23,724 nucleotides of DNA from an uncultured Clostridia bacterium (GTDB lineage: Bacteria > Bacillota > Clostridia > Christensenellales > Pumilibacteraceae): the NCBI GenBank assembly GCA_947627075.1, contig CANQUR010000007.1, positions 1 through 23,724 on the forward strand. The letters are read 5' to 3'. Both the position numbers and the translations under genes were made by a program. Every line of letters starts with the position of its first letter. The first letter of the stretch is position 1. The notes under the pieces are model-generated. The model saw only the letters and a program-made list of their open reading frames with translations. It made no database searches and had not been told where the DNA came from. Positions 14,960 to 22,823 of this stretch are shown piece by piece.

Positions 14960-16702
14960 TTACGGCTGTAATTCCCTTAAAAATACCGCCGCACGCCCCG
15001 AGCGCAGAATTTTTTCGCCGTAGATAAGCTTTTTGCCTACCAATTCGATATCTTTTGCGCTCCGATTTACAAGTAATGTCAATTCGCTTTTTTCGTCTTT
15101 TCGCCTAAAAGCAAATACATTTTCATTGGGTGAAACGTCCTCGAACTCTCCGCATAACGCCGAAGCGTATTCTCTTCGCCACCTTCCGAGCATTTTGTAG
15201 TGCTCGATGAGTTCCTTGTTTTCCCGTCCCCAGGGATAGCATTTGCGACAAAACGGATCTTCATGCCCGAAAAGTCCCGCTTCGTCGCCGTAATAAATGC
15301 ACGGAACGCCGGGCAACATGAATTGAATGAGCGAAGCGATCTTCAACTTTTCCGTAGCTTGCGACAAGTCCGACTGTATATAAGTCGCCTTTTGAGCCTT
15401 GTCATGCGGCTTTTCGTCGCACGAAAGCGCGGTGAGTATGCGCTCGGTATCGTGCGTGCCGAGAATGTTCATCATAGACAAAAATGCCTTTTGCGGATAG
15501 TCGTTTATCAGTTCGCGCAACGTCCTTCTGAGCGAAAGATTATTCCCGCTCCTCAAAAAATCGATTATTGCGTTTCGTATGGGATAATTGGTAACGCCGT
15601 CCAACTGTCCGCCCAAAAAATATCTTCTTCGCGCTCCGTACGCGTACTTTCGAGCGGCGTTTTCCCAAACCTCGCCTATCACGGTGCAGTCGCTCCGCTT
15701 TTTCAGCTCGTACAAAAATTCGTCGGGAAGTTCGTCGGCTACGTCCAACCTCCAACCGGCTATGCCCTTTTGCTCCCACTTGGAAATAATGCCGCCTTCG
15801 CCCAGCATATATTCGAGATACGACGGCGACGTTTCGTTGACCTCGGGCAAGGTCTCGAAGCCCCACCAACTCTTGTATAGGTCGGGGAAGTGCATGAACG
15901 TGTACCAAGAAAAATACGGACTTTCCTTTGACTGATATGCGCCTACGGAATCATAATTGCCGTAGCGGTTAAAGTATTTGCTGTCCGCCCCCGTATGCGA
16001 GAAAACTCCGTCCAAAATGATACCCATGTCACGTTTTCTCGCTTCCGAGACCAAATTTTCGAAGTCCTTTTCGCTTCCGAGCGCTTCATCGATCTTTTCG
16101 TAGTCCGATGTGTCGTATCGATGGCTCGATGGCGATTGAAATATGGGATTAAGGTAAATATAGGTAACGCCCAACTCCTTCAAATAGTCAAGTTTGCCTA
16201 TGACGCCTTTAAGGTTCCCGCCGAAAAACTCGGTGTTGTACTCTCCGTTTTCGTCCGGACGATATTCGGGCACGGCATACCAATCGGACTGAAAATGCTT
16301 GCCTTCTTTTATGTGCGCCCTTTCGCCTATGCAAAAGCGGTCGGGCATTATTTGATATATAACTCCGCCCTTAAGCGGTCTGAAGTCGTCACGATACACA
16401 AGTTGCAAATAATCATGCCCGCCTTGAATGGGGCTTTGCATATCGTCGCTTGCAAATCGCACCCCATCTATACAAAACCAATAAAAGTACAGTCCGCAAG
16501 TGGTTATTTTGAGCGTTACAGAAAAGCCTTTTTCGGTCCTTGTCATCGGATAGTATACGGGCATATGTCCCTCGCCTTCTTTCTGTAGCACAAGCGAGGC
16601 GCTTTGGGCGTCGCATACTATGCTTATCGTAAGCTCCTTGTTTTCCTCCACTCCGCCGACTATGCTTTTGAACCTCTTGTTGCAAGGATCGTAATCAATC
16701 AT
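14960..16702 (-). CDS. Cytoplasmic GH13 alpha-glucan hydrolase (neopullulanase/cyclomaltodextrinase-like)
   Basis: This 580-residue enzyme lacks a signal peptide and so should act on cytoplasmic glucans or maltodextrins. An N-terminal beta-sandwich-like region covers about residues 1-110. The GH13 barrel follows with GGVIYQIMPDRF and the neopullulanase-type GGNLKGVIGKLDYL. The catalytic residues are present: nucleophile Asp320 (GWRLDVADE), acid/base Glu344 (VIGEVWEN) and Asp418 (GTHDTER). Region I reads DGVFSHTG, a small variant of the usual DxVFNH. Length and motifs fit the neopullulanase/cyclomaltodextrinase/maltogenic amylase group, but substrate preference cannot be read. ATG 16702 overlaps the end of the preceding reading frame by 8 bases, and AGAGG (16710-16714) lies 7 bases upstream, so translation is coupled to the phosphorylase tail. 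It probably degrades branched dextrins left by phosphorylase; no separate debranching gene is visible here. Confidence 0.88.
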   Translation of the reverse strand: MIDYDPCNKRFKSIVGGVEENKELTISIVCDAQSASLVLQKEGEGHMPVYYPMTRTEKGFSVTLKITTCGLYFYWFCIDGVRFASDDMQSPIQGGHDYLQLVYRDDFRPLKGGVIYQIMPDRFCIGERAHIKEGKHFQSDWYAVPEYRPDENGEYNTEFFGGNLKGVIGKLDYLKELGVTYIYLNPIFQSPSSHRYDTSDYEKIDEALGSEKDFENLVSEARKRDMGIILDGVFSHTGADSKYFNRYGNYDSVGAYQSKESPYFSWYTFMHFPDLYKSWWGFETLPEVNETSPSYLEYMLGEGGIISKWEQKGIAGWRLDVADELPDEFLYELKKRSDCTVIGEVWENAARKYAYGARRRYFLGGQLDGVTNYPIRNAIIDFLRSGNNLSLRRTLRELINDYPQKAFLSMMNILGTHDTERILTALSCDEKPHDKAQKATYIQSDLSQATEKLKIASLIQFMLPGVPCIYYGDEAGLFGHEDPFCRKCYPWGRENKELIEHYKMLGRWRREYASALCGEFEDVSPNENVFAFRRKDEKSELTLLVNRSAKDIELVGKKLIYGEKILRSGRAAVFLRELQP

Positions 16703-16973
16703 CCCTCAACCTCTTAAGGTGCCATATGTTGTTTGCATATTCGTTTATACTGCGGTCCGCCGCAAAGATGCCCGAACGCGCTATATTGATAAGCGAAGAA
16801 CGGTTCCAACCTTCCGAGTCGGCATACTTTGCGTCCATAAGAGCCGCGGCACGCTTATAATCTTCGTAATCTTCGAGGCACATATACGGATCCGCCATGT
16901 CGCCTATCGTCAGATATGTCGCTATGTCCACAAAGCTCTCACCGTCGAAGCCCCTTTTGAGCACATCCATCAC
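16695..16973 (-). CDS. glgP: C-terminal fragment of the interrupted glycogen phosphorylase
   Basis: This stretch is the missing end of the phosphorylase encoded just upstream. It lies in the same reading frame, separated only by a TAG (16995-16997) and seven sense codons (K S E E I R R) before this GTG. The sequence is well preserved and typical of the phosphorylase C-terminus: DPYMCLEDYEDYKRA, then EGWNRSSLINIARSGIF, then ADRSINEYANNIWHL, which corresponds to the family end (ARCGMFSSDRSI...IW). Possible restart codons are GTG 16973 or ATG 16970, with a purine-rich GAAGAG about 10-13 bases upstream. A free 91-92 residue peptide would lack the active site. It may be a relic of a recent nonsense mutation, be made by reinitiation or readthrough, or simply reflect a base error. 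Confidence 0.8.
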   Translation of the reverse strand: MMDVLKRGFDGESFVDIATYLTIGDMADPYMCLEDYEDYKRAAALMDAKYADSEGWNRSSLINIARSGIFAADRSINEYANNIWHLKRLRDD

Positions 16974-16994
16974 TCGTCTTATCTCTTCGGATTT

Positions 16995-16997
16995 CTA
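16995..16997 (-). other. In-frame amber (TAG) codon inside the glycogen phosphorylase frame
   Basis: The minus-strand context reads TAT TAG AAA TCC GAA GAG, with no frame change on either side. All ten other visible gene ends in the window use TAA (seven) or TGA (three), and no other gene contains an internal TAG. A single substitution from TAT, TAC, GAG, CAG, AAG, TTG, TGG or TCG would create it. Confidence 0.9.
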
Positions 16998-19100
16998 ATA
17001 TAGCGCCGACGCGTCCACCTCATTCCACACTCGTTGCGCTTCGGAAGCGGTGAGTCCGAAAGCGAACATATTTTCTCTTCCCACTCGTTCCAAGATCTCC
17101 ACGTTTGCGCCGTCGACCGTGCCGAGAGTAATTGCGCCGTTCATCATGAGCTTCATATTCGACGTTCCGCTCGCTTCCTTGCCGGCGAGGCTTATTTGCT
17201 CGCTCACTTCGCTTGCGGGTATGAGCCTTTCGGCAAGCGTCACGTTGTAATTTTCCACAAACAGCACCCTCAATTTATCGCGAATTGCCGCGTCGCGTGC
17301 CGTTTCCTTGGCAAGGCAATTTATAAGCATTATGACGCGCTTTGCATGAGCATAGCCGCCCGCCGCCTTTGCACCGAAAATAAAGGTTTGGGGCGTAAAG
17401 CTTTTGTTTGGATCGTCCTTTAATTCAAGATAGTAGCTAATGATCTTCAATACGTTCATAAGCTGCCTCTTATATTCGTGAAGTCGCTTTATTTGCACGT
17501 CGAAACGAGAATACGGATCTATTTCCTCACCCGTTTCCTTCTTTATAAATTGCGCAAAGGCTTTTTTATTGTCCAGCTTTATTTCGCCCAACCTTTTGAG
17601 CGCAGTTTTGTCCGACGTAAACTTTTCGAGTTTATCAAGTTCCGACGCGTCCAGTTTATAGCCGTCGCCTATAAGTTCATTAATAAAAGCGGCGAGCTCG
17701 GGATTTGCTTGACACAGCCAACGCCTATGCGCTATTCCGTTGGTCACATTGGTGAATCTATCCGGAAAAACGCTATACAGGTCCTTAAAAACGTTGTTTT
17801 TTATTATGTTGCTATGAAGCTCGGACACTCCGTTTATGCTGTGCGAACCTATTACGCTCAAATTCGCCATGCGAACTTGCCTATCCCAAAGTATGGCGGA
17901 GCTCGGAAGTATCCCGCCTTTGCCGCAAGCGTTCATTTGTGCCGTAAAGCGTCGATCTATTTCGGAAATTATCATATATATCCTCGGTAGCCTCGACTGA
18001 ACAAGCTCTATATCCCACTTTTCGAGCGCCTCGCTCAAAACCGTGTGATTTGTGTAGGCAATGGTATTTACGGTAATGTCCCACGCGTCATCCCAGCCGA
18101 ATCCGTGCTCGTCCATAAGCAAACGCATAAGCTCGGGAATAGCAAGCGCGGGATGAGTGTCATTTATATGAATAGCCGCCTTTTGAGGCAAAAGTTTAAG
18201 GTCGCCGTACCACTTGATATGATCCTTTATTATGCTTTGAAGCGACGCGCTTACCAAAAAATATTGTTGACTGAGTCGGAGCTGCTTGCCCTCGTAATGG
18301 TCGTCGGACGGATAAAGCACCTTGCTTATGAGCTCCGCCTCGCTGTCCGCCCTCATTGCCGTAAAATAATCTCCGCGCGAAAATTTTTGCATGTCGAAGC
18401 TTCTGTATGCCGAAGCTTTCCACAGTCTTAATACGCTCACGCCCTTGCCGTCCGCACCGCTTATCATTACGTCGTACGGCATAGCCTCGACCACCTCGGC
18501 TCCCTTTTGCTCAAAGCGTAATTTGCCGTTTTCCATATGCGTTTCCACATATCCGCCCAGCAAAACTTTGAAGTTCTTGTCCGAGCGAGGAAGCATCCAC
18601 ACTTCGCCGGACGGAAGCCAAAGATCGGGCAATTCGACTTGCATATTCTCCACTATCTTTTGCCTAAACAGTCCGTAGTCGTATCTTATCGAAAATCCCA
18701 TGGCGGGATACCCGAGCGTCGCAAGACTGTCCATAAAGCAAGCGGCAAGCCTACCCAGCCCGCCGTTGCCCAGCCCCGGATCGGCTTCATAGTCATAAAG
18801 CTCGTCGAGATCTATTCCGATAGAAGCAAGCGCTTTATCGAAATCATCGGTAAGCCCGAGATTGAAAAGGTTGTTTTTGAGGCTGCGTCCCACCAAAAAT
18901 TCCATACACAGGTAGTAAACGCGCTTCAAACCCTTCTTTTCTATTTCCATGTTGTTGCGTTGCTTTTGCGCTATCAAAATGTCGCGCAAGACAAGGCAAG
19001 TCGCCTTGTAGACTTGTTCCTTTGACGCCGTACTCGGCGACGCGGCAAAACTGCCGCTCAATTTTTCTATTATGAGTTGTCTGTAATATTCGTATGTCAT
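16995..19100 (-). CDS. glgP: Glycogen/starch phosphorylase (GT35), cut short by an in-frame TAG
   Basis: The enzyme releases glucose-1-phosphate from glycogen ends using pyridoxal phosphate. The open frame gives 701 residues against about 800-815 for bacterial homologues; reading through the TAG would give 801. Family motifs are intact: YYLCMEFLVGRSL near residue 65, the DPGLGNGGLGRLAACF block, NGIAHRRWL, KRLHEYKRQLMN, and the PLP-binding Lys650 in ASGTSNMK. The truncation falls after FAFGLTASEA and VDASALY, so the active-site residues remain but the last C-terminal helices, which pack against the GT-B core, are lost. Stability or activity is therefore doubtful. ATG 19100 lies 7 bases after the glycogen synthase stop and has only a weak Shine-Dalgarno match, so translation probably depends on coupling to glgA. 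All sequence outside the TAG appears to be under selection. Confidence 0.92.
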   Translation of the reverse strand: MTYEYYRQLIIEKLSGSFAASPSTASKEQVYKATCLVLRDILIAQKQRNNMEIEKKGLKRVYYLCMEFLVGRSLKNNLFNLGLTDDFDKALASIGIDLDELYDYEADPGLGNGGLGRLAACFMDSLATLGYPAMGFSIRYDYGLFRQKIVENMQVELPDLWLPSGEVWMLPRSDKNFKVLLGGYVETHMENGKLRFEQKGAEVVEAMPYDVMISGADGKGVSVLRLWKASAYRSFDMQKFSRGDYFTAMRADSEAELISKVLYPSDDHYEGKQLRLSQQYFLVSASLQSIIKDHIKWYGDLKLLPQKAAIHINDTHPALAIPELMRLLMDEHGFGWDDAWDITVNTIAYTNHTVLSEALEKWDIELVQSRLPRIYMIISEIDRRFTAQMNACGKGGILPSSAILWDRQVRMANLSVIGSHSINGVSELHSNIIKNNVFKDLYSVFPDRFTNVTNGIAHRRWLCQANPELAAFINELIGDGYKLDASELDKLEKFTSDKTALKRLGEIKLDNKKAFAQFIKKETGEEIDPYSRFDVQIKRLHEYKRQLMNVLKIISYYLELKDDPNKSFTPQTFIFGAKAAGGYAHAKRVIMLINCLAKETARDAAIRDKLRVLFVENYNVTLAERLIPASEVSEQISLAGKEASGTSNMKLMMNGAITLGTVDGANVEILERVGRENMFAFGLTASEAQRVWNEVDASALY

Positions 19101-19107
19101 ATCGGTC

Positions 19108-20514
19108 TTAAATCAAGCTTTTATATAATTTAACATATTCCCTTGCGCTTTTGCGCCACCCGAAATCCGTCGTCATGGCGTTATGGCGGATCTCCGCCCA
19201 CTTGGGAGTGTGATATATGTCCACAGCCGTCTTTACGGCGTTATAGAACTCCTCGGTCGAATATTTTTCAAACAAAAAGCCGTTGCCGCCTTTAACGTCG
19301 TAATTCTTTATACTGTCCTTCAATCCGCCCGTGGCGCGTACGACAGGCACGCACCCGTATCTGCACGCGATCATCTGGCTGAGTCCGCACGGTTCGCTCT
19401 TGCTCGGCATGAGCAATATATCCGAGCCCGCATAGACCTTTTGAGCGAGGTCCTTATTAAAGGCGACTATCGTGCATATCTTTCCGGGCGAAGTTTGATG
19501 CATATAAGAGAAATATTCCTCGTAGTATCTGTCGCCCTTGCCGAGCACCACAAGCTGTATATCCTCTTTCAAAATATCGCCGAGCGCGAACTTTATGAGA
19601 TCTATGCCCTTATGCGCCGCCAGCCTCGAAATGACCGCAATGAGCGGCGCGTCGGTAACGGGCAAATTCAAAAGCTTTTGCAATTCGCGCTTGTTTTCCG
19701 CCTTGCCCGAAGTATCGTCGGCGCCGAAAGAGGCGAAAACCGCCTTGTCCGTCCTCGGATCGTACAATTCGTCGTCTATGCCGTTGAGTATGCCCTTTAA
19801 CTTGTATTCGTTCTTTTTTATTATGTTTCCCAACCCCATTGCATAAAAATCGTCTTTTAATTGCTCGGCGTAGGTCGGGCTGACCGTAGTAAGCATATCA
19901 CAGCATTCTATGGCGCCTTTCATAAGATTTATGCATCCGTCGAATTCGAGTAAGCTGTAATCGCGCTCGTCTATCCCGAACACGTCGCCGAGTATGGCTT
20001 TGTCGAATTTTCCTTGATACTCGATATTGTGTATGGTGAAAACGTCCTTTATGCTATTAAATTCGGGATACATCAACTTGTGATACACGGGAGCAAGCGC
20101 GGTCTGCCAATCGTTGCATTGCACAATATCCGGCTTCCAGTCGAGGAAGCGTACTATCTCCCATATAGCGCGCGAAAAGAACGCAAACCTTTCGCCGTCA
20201 TCATATTGACCGTAAATGGATTGCCTCTTGAAATAATATTCATTTTCGACGAAGTAATAAACGACCCCGTTTCTTTCAAGTGAAAAAATACCGCAATATT
20301 GATTTCTCCAAGACACGGGCACATTTATAACGCCCTCTTTTTTCAAGGTGTTTTTGTCGATACCGTATTCGAACAACGGCAATATAACGCGAATATCCGT
20401 ACCCGCGTTGCGTACCGCTTGCGGCAACGACCCCACTACGTCGCCCAAACCGCCCGTTGCCCAAAAGGGATTGCATTCGGTTGCGGCAAACAACACTTTT
20501 ACTGTCTTTTTCAA
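19108..20514 (-). CDS. glgA: Glycogen synthase, ADP-glucose dependent (GT5), TTG start
   Basis: It extends alpha-1,4-glucan chains from ADP-glucose made by the GlgC/GlgD products. The 468 residues match the family length of about 470-480. The N-terminal GT-B domain begins with VLFAATECNPFWATGGLGDV, where the usual KTGGL nucleotide-sugar motif reads ATGGL. WKPDIVQCNDWQTAL, the family HDWQ-type motif, follows near residue 140. The C-terminal domain has AVISRLAAHKGIDL and the sugar-nucleotide signature PSKSEPCGLSQMIACRYG with VRATGGLKDS. The start must be TTG at 20514-20512: no ATG occurs upstream, homology begins immediately, and AAGGAGA (20521-20527) sits 7 bases from the TTG at its GGAG core. 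It begins 15 bases after glgD and ends 7 bases before the phosphorylase. Confidence 0.93.
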   Translation of the reverse strand: MKKTVKVLFAATECNPFWATGGLGDVVGSLPQAVRNAGTDIRVILPLFEYGIDKNTLKKEGVINVPVSWRNQYCGIFSLERNGVVYYFVENEYYFKRQSIYGQYDDGERFAFFSRAIWEIVRFLDWKPDIVQCNDWQTALAPVYHKLMYPEFNSIKDVFTIHNIEYQGKFDKAILGDVFGIDERDYSLLEFDGCINLMKGAIECCDMLTTVSPTYAEQLKDDFYAMGLGNIIKKNEYKLKGILNGIDDELYDPRTDKAVFASFGADDTSGKAENKRELQKLLNLPVTDAPLIAVISRLAAHKGIDLIKFALGDILKEDIQLVVLGKGDRYYEEYFSYMHQTSPGKICTIVAFNKDLAQKVYAGSDILLMPSKSEPCGLSQMIACRYGCVPVVRATGGLKDSIKNYDVKGGNGFLFEKYSTEEFYNAVKTAVDIYHTPKWAEIRHNAMTTDFGWRKSAREYVKLYKSLI

Positions 20515-20520
20515 TGTAGT

Positions 20521-20527
20521 TCTCCTT
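20521..20527 (-). promoter_or_regulatory. Ribosome binding site supporting the TTG start of glycogen synthase
   Basis: AAGGAGA on the minus strand, with its GGAG core 7 bases from TTG 20514. It lies in the 15-base gap after the glgD stop codon and fixes the start at a non-ATG codon, which may lower synthase output relative to its neighbours. Confidence 0.75.
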
Positions 20528-20529
20528 GA

Positions 20530-21642
20530 TTATATTATAGAATTTTTGCTTATAAAATACGGATTTGTTTCATGTCCGCTCAGCATTCTGGATTCGAGAA
20601 TGTGCACATTTTTGTCGGTAATTACGCAATTTAAGAACGTTCCGTCGTCCACCTCGGTATCTTGAAATAATATGCTGTTTTTGACTACCGCGTCCTCCGC
20701 CACCTTTACTCCGCGGAACAAAATGCTGTTTTCCACTCTGCCCTTTATGATACAGCCGTCGGCTATTATGGAATTTTTTACCGCGGAAGAAGCCGAAAAC
20801 CTGCACGGCGCGCTGTCGCGTACCTTTGTATAGATATTCGCGCCGTCGTTATCGAAGAGCATGACGCATTTGTTGCGATCGAGCATTTCCATGGAATGGC
20901 GATAATAGTTCGAAATGGAATCCATGCTTGCGAAATATCCCTTATGCTCGTAAGCGTATATCTTGTACTCGTTTACGCCCCGCATGATTATATCTCGATC
21001 GAGGCTCGAAATGTTCTTTTCTTCGCTGTTTTCGAGCAATCCGAGCAAAAATTCGCGCCCCATTATGCACATATAAGTGCTGACGTTCTGCATTCCCTTG
21101 GCTTTGTCGCTCTTTACCGCTTCGACTACTCTCGAATCATCGTCGATAGTGAAGCAAAGCTTGTTCTTTTCGTTGCCTTCGCCGAGAAACTTCTTGCGAT
21201 AAATGACCGTGATATCGCTCGCTCTGTCCTCATGAAAAGCAAGCGCTTTGGAAAAATCGAAGTTGCACACCACGTCCCCGTCGCAAAGCACGACATAGCG
21301 CTCGTCGGCATTGCGAATAAAATGCGAGGAGTTTTTGAGCGCCTCCCATCTGGTATTGAACACCTTATCGAGGTTGGGCGGCAAAATTCGAAGCCCGCCT
21401 ATTTTGCGAGAAAGATCCCAGGACTTGCCACTGCCCACGTGTTGCATGAGCGATTGATAATTGCTGCGCGTGATAACTCCCACGTTGTAAATGCCGCTGT
21501 TCGACATATTCGAAAGCGTAAAGTCGATGAGCCTGTATCTGCCGCCGAACGGCACGCTCGCTATGGACCTGTTGGTCGTGAGCGCCCCTATTTGTTTTTC
21601 GTTGATATTTCCGAAAATCACTCCGAGAGCTTGATTGTTCAT
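20530..21642 (-). CDS. glgD: GlgD-type ADP-glucose pyrophosphorylase subunit (non-catalytic or regulatory paralogue)
   Basis: This paralogue of GlgC, 370 residues long, partners it in Bacillota. The nucleotidyltransferase fold is recognisable (VPFGGRYRLIDFTLSNMSNSGI near residues 30-50, then WDLSRKIGGLRILPP). However, the catalytic loop GGxGTRL is replaced by GNINEKQIGALT, and the usual substrate-loop KPAV reads IASVPF. Loss of these motifs is the hallmark of GlgD, known in Bacillus and Ruminococcus to enhance or tune GlgC rather than replace it. The C-terminal left-handed beta-helix is visible as hexapeptide-like repeats (AVKNSIIADGCIIKGRVENSI and onward, about 290-350). ATG 21642 overlaps the glgC stop (ATGA) and has AGGAGG at 21650-21655, 7 bases upstream. 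The two subunits are thus translationally coupled. Confidence 0.92.
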   Translation of the reverse strand: MNNQALGVIFGNINEKQIGALTTNRSIASVPFGGRYRLIDFTLSNMSNSGIYNVGVITRSNYQSLMQHVGSGKSWDLSRKIGGLRILPPNLDKVFNTRWEALKNSSHFIRNADERYVVLCDGDVVCNFDFSKALAFHEDRASDITVIYRKKFLGEGNEKNKLCFTIDDDSRVVEAVKSDKAKGMQNVSTYMCIMGREFLLGLLENSEEKNISSLDRDIIMRGVNEYKIYAYEHKGYFASMDSISNYYRHSMEMLDRNKCVMLFDNDGANIYTKVRDSAPCRFSASSAVKNSIIADGCIIKGRVENSILFRGVKVAEDAVVKNSILFQDTEVDDGTFLNCVITDKNVHILESRMLSGHETNPYFISKNSII

Positions 21643-22823
21643 TTGTCCGCCTCCTGATCCACGATACTTCCGCTTTCTATTTCGGCGCCGCTTTCGATCT
21701 CGACATCTCTGCCTATAAGCGTTATCTTGTGCTTGCTCGACATTTCGTCGCCGATGACCGCTCCGTCGCCTATTGTTACGTCCTCGTCCACGATCGCGTA
21801 GCTCAAATTTGCATTTTCACCTATTATGGTCCCGCGCATTATGACGCTGTTTTCGACTACCGCGCCCTTTGCCACTGTTACCTTCTCGCTCAAAACCGAA
21901 TTGATAACGGTTCCGTATATCTCGCATCCGGATGTGACGAGAGAGTTCACTACCTCGCCTTCCTCGCCTACAAAGCACGGCGGAAGCGCTTCGTTGCGCG
22001 AATAGATCTTGAAGGCGGGATCGTTAAGGTCGAAGCGCGATTCGAGCAGATCCATATTCGCTTCCCACAGCGACGTCACCGTACCGACGTCCTTCCAATA
22101 GCCGTTAAATTCGTATGCATACAGCATATTGCCCTTTTTCAGCATGGTGGGTATGATATTTTTGCCGAAGTCGTTGCTCGAAAGTTCGTCCTTTTCGTCC
22201 TCGATGAGTTCGTTTATGAGCACGTCCTTGCGAAAGATATAAACGCCCATGCTTGCGTGATTGCTCTTTGGCGACGCCGGTTTCTCCTCAAAAGAGGTTA
22301 TAAGTTTGTTTTCGTCGTAATCCATTATTCCGAATCGACTTGCGTCCTCCTTCGGAACATCTATTACGGCAATGGTGCAGTCGGCTTTGCTTCGTATGTG
22401 CTCGCGAAGCATATCCGAATAATCCATCTTGTAGATATGATCTCCGCTCAAAATAAGCACGTGCTCGCTGTCGTATTGATCGAGGAAATGCATATTTTGA
22501 TATATGGCGTTCGCCGTGCCCTTGTACCACTCTCCGCCTTTTTTGGCTTGATAGGGCGGCAAAACATGCACGCCGCCGTTGGCTCTGTCCAGATCCCAAG
22601 GCTCTCCCGCTCCTATATATTCGTTTAGGATAAGCGGTTGATATTGAGTAAGCACGCCCACGGTAGTTATTCCCGAGTTAGAACAATTGCTCAATGTAAA
22701 ATCTATTATGCGATACTTGCTCCCAAAGGAAACTGCGGGCTTTGCGACCTTTGTCGTAAGCGAATACAATCTTGTGCCCTGTCCGCCGGCAAGCAACATC
22801 GCGATACACTTTTTCTTTTTCAT
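21639..22823 (-). CDS. glgC: Glucose-1-phosphate adenylyltransferase (ADP-glucose pyrophosphorylase catalytic subunit)
   Basis: It makes ADP-glucose from ATP and glucose-1-phosphate, the committed step of bacterial glycogen synthesis. The 394 residues are typical for Bacillota GlgC. The catalytic loop AGGQGTRL is at about residues 13-20. AKPAVSFGSKYRIIDFTLSN, GGVHVLPP, WYKGTANAIYQN and the metal/sugar motif SGDHIYKMDYSDML (about residue 118) follow in order. EEKPASP and the C-terminal beta-helix repeats (NSVLSEKVTVAKGAVVENSVIMRG) complete the family pattern. ATG 22823 overlaps the branching-enzyme stop (ATGA) and has AGGAGA at 22831-22836, 7 bases upstream. As in other Bacillota, allosteric control may be weak and shared with GlgD; that is from the family, not visible here. 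Confidence 0.95.
   Translation of the reverse strand: MKKKKCIAMLLAGGQGTRLYSLTTKVAKPAVSFGSKYRIIDFTLSNCSNSGITTVGVLTQYQPLILNEYIGAGEPWDLDRANGGVHVLPPYQAKKGGEWYKGTANAIYQNMHFLDQYDSEHVLILSGDHIYKMDYSDMLREHIRSKADCTIAVIDVPKEDASRFGIMDYDENKLITSFEEKPASPKSNHASMGVYIFRKDVLINELIEDEKDELSSNDFGKNIIPTMLKKGNMLYAYEFNGYWKDVGTVTSLWEANMDLLESRFDLNDPAFKIYSRNEALPPCFVGEEGEVVNSLVTSGCEIYGTVINSVLSEKVTVAKGAVVENSVIMRGTIIGENANLSYAIVDEDVTIGDGAVIGDEMSSKHKITLIGRDVEIESGAEIESGSIVDQEADK

Noticed and set aside
16995..16997. Genome-wide reassignment of TAG as a sense codon
   Set aside because: Thousands of codons in the other genes contain no TAG. A reassigned codon in normal use should appear repeatedly, so a single event is more likely.
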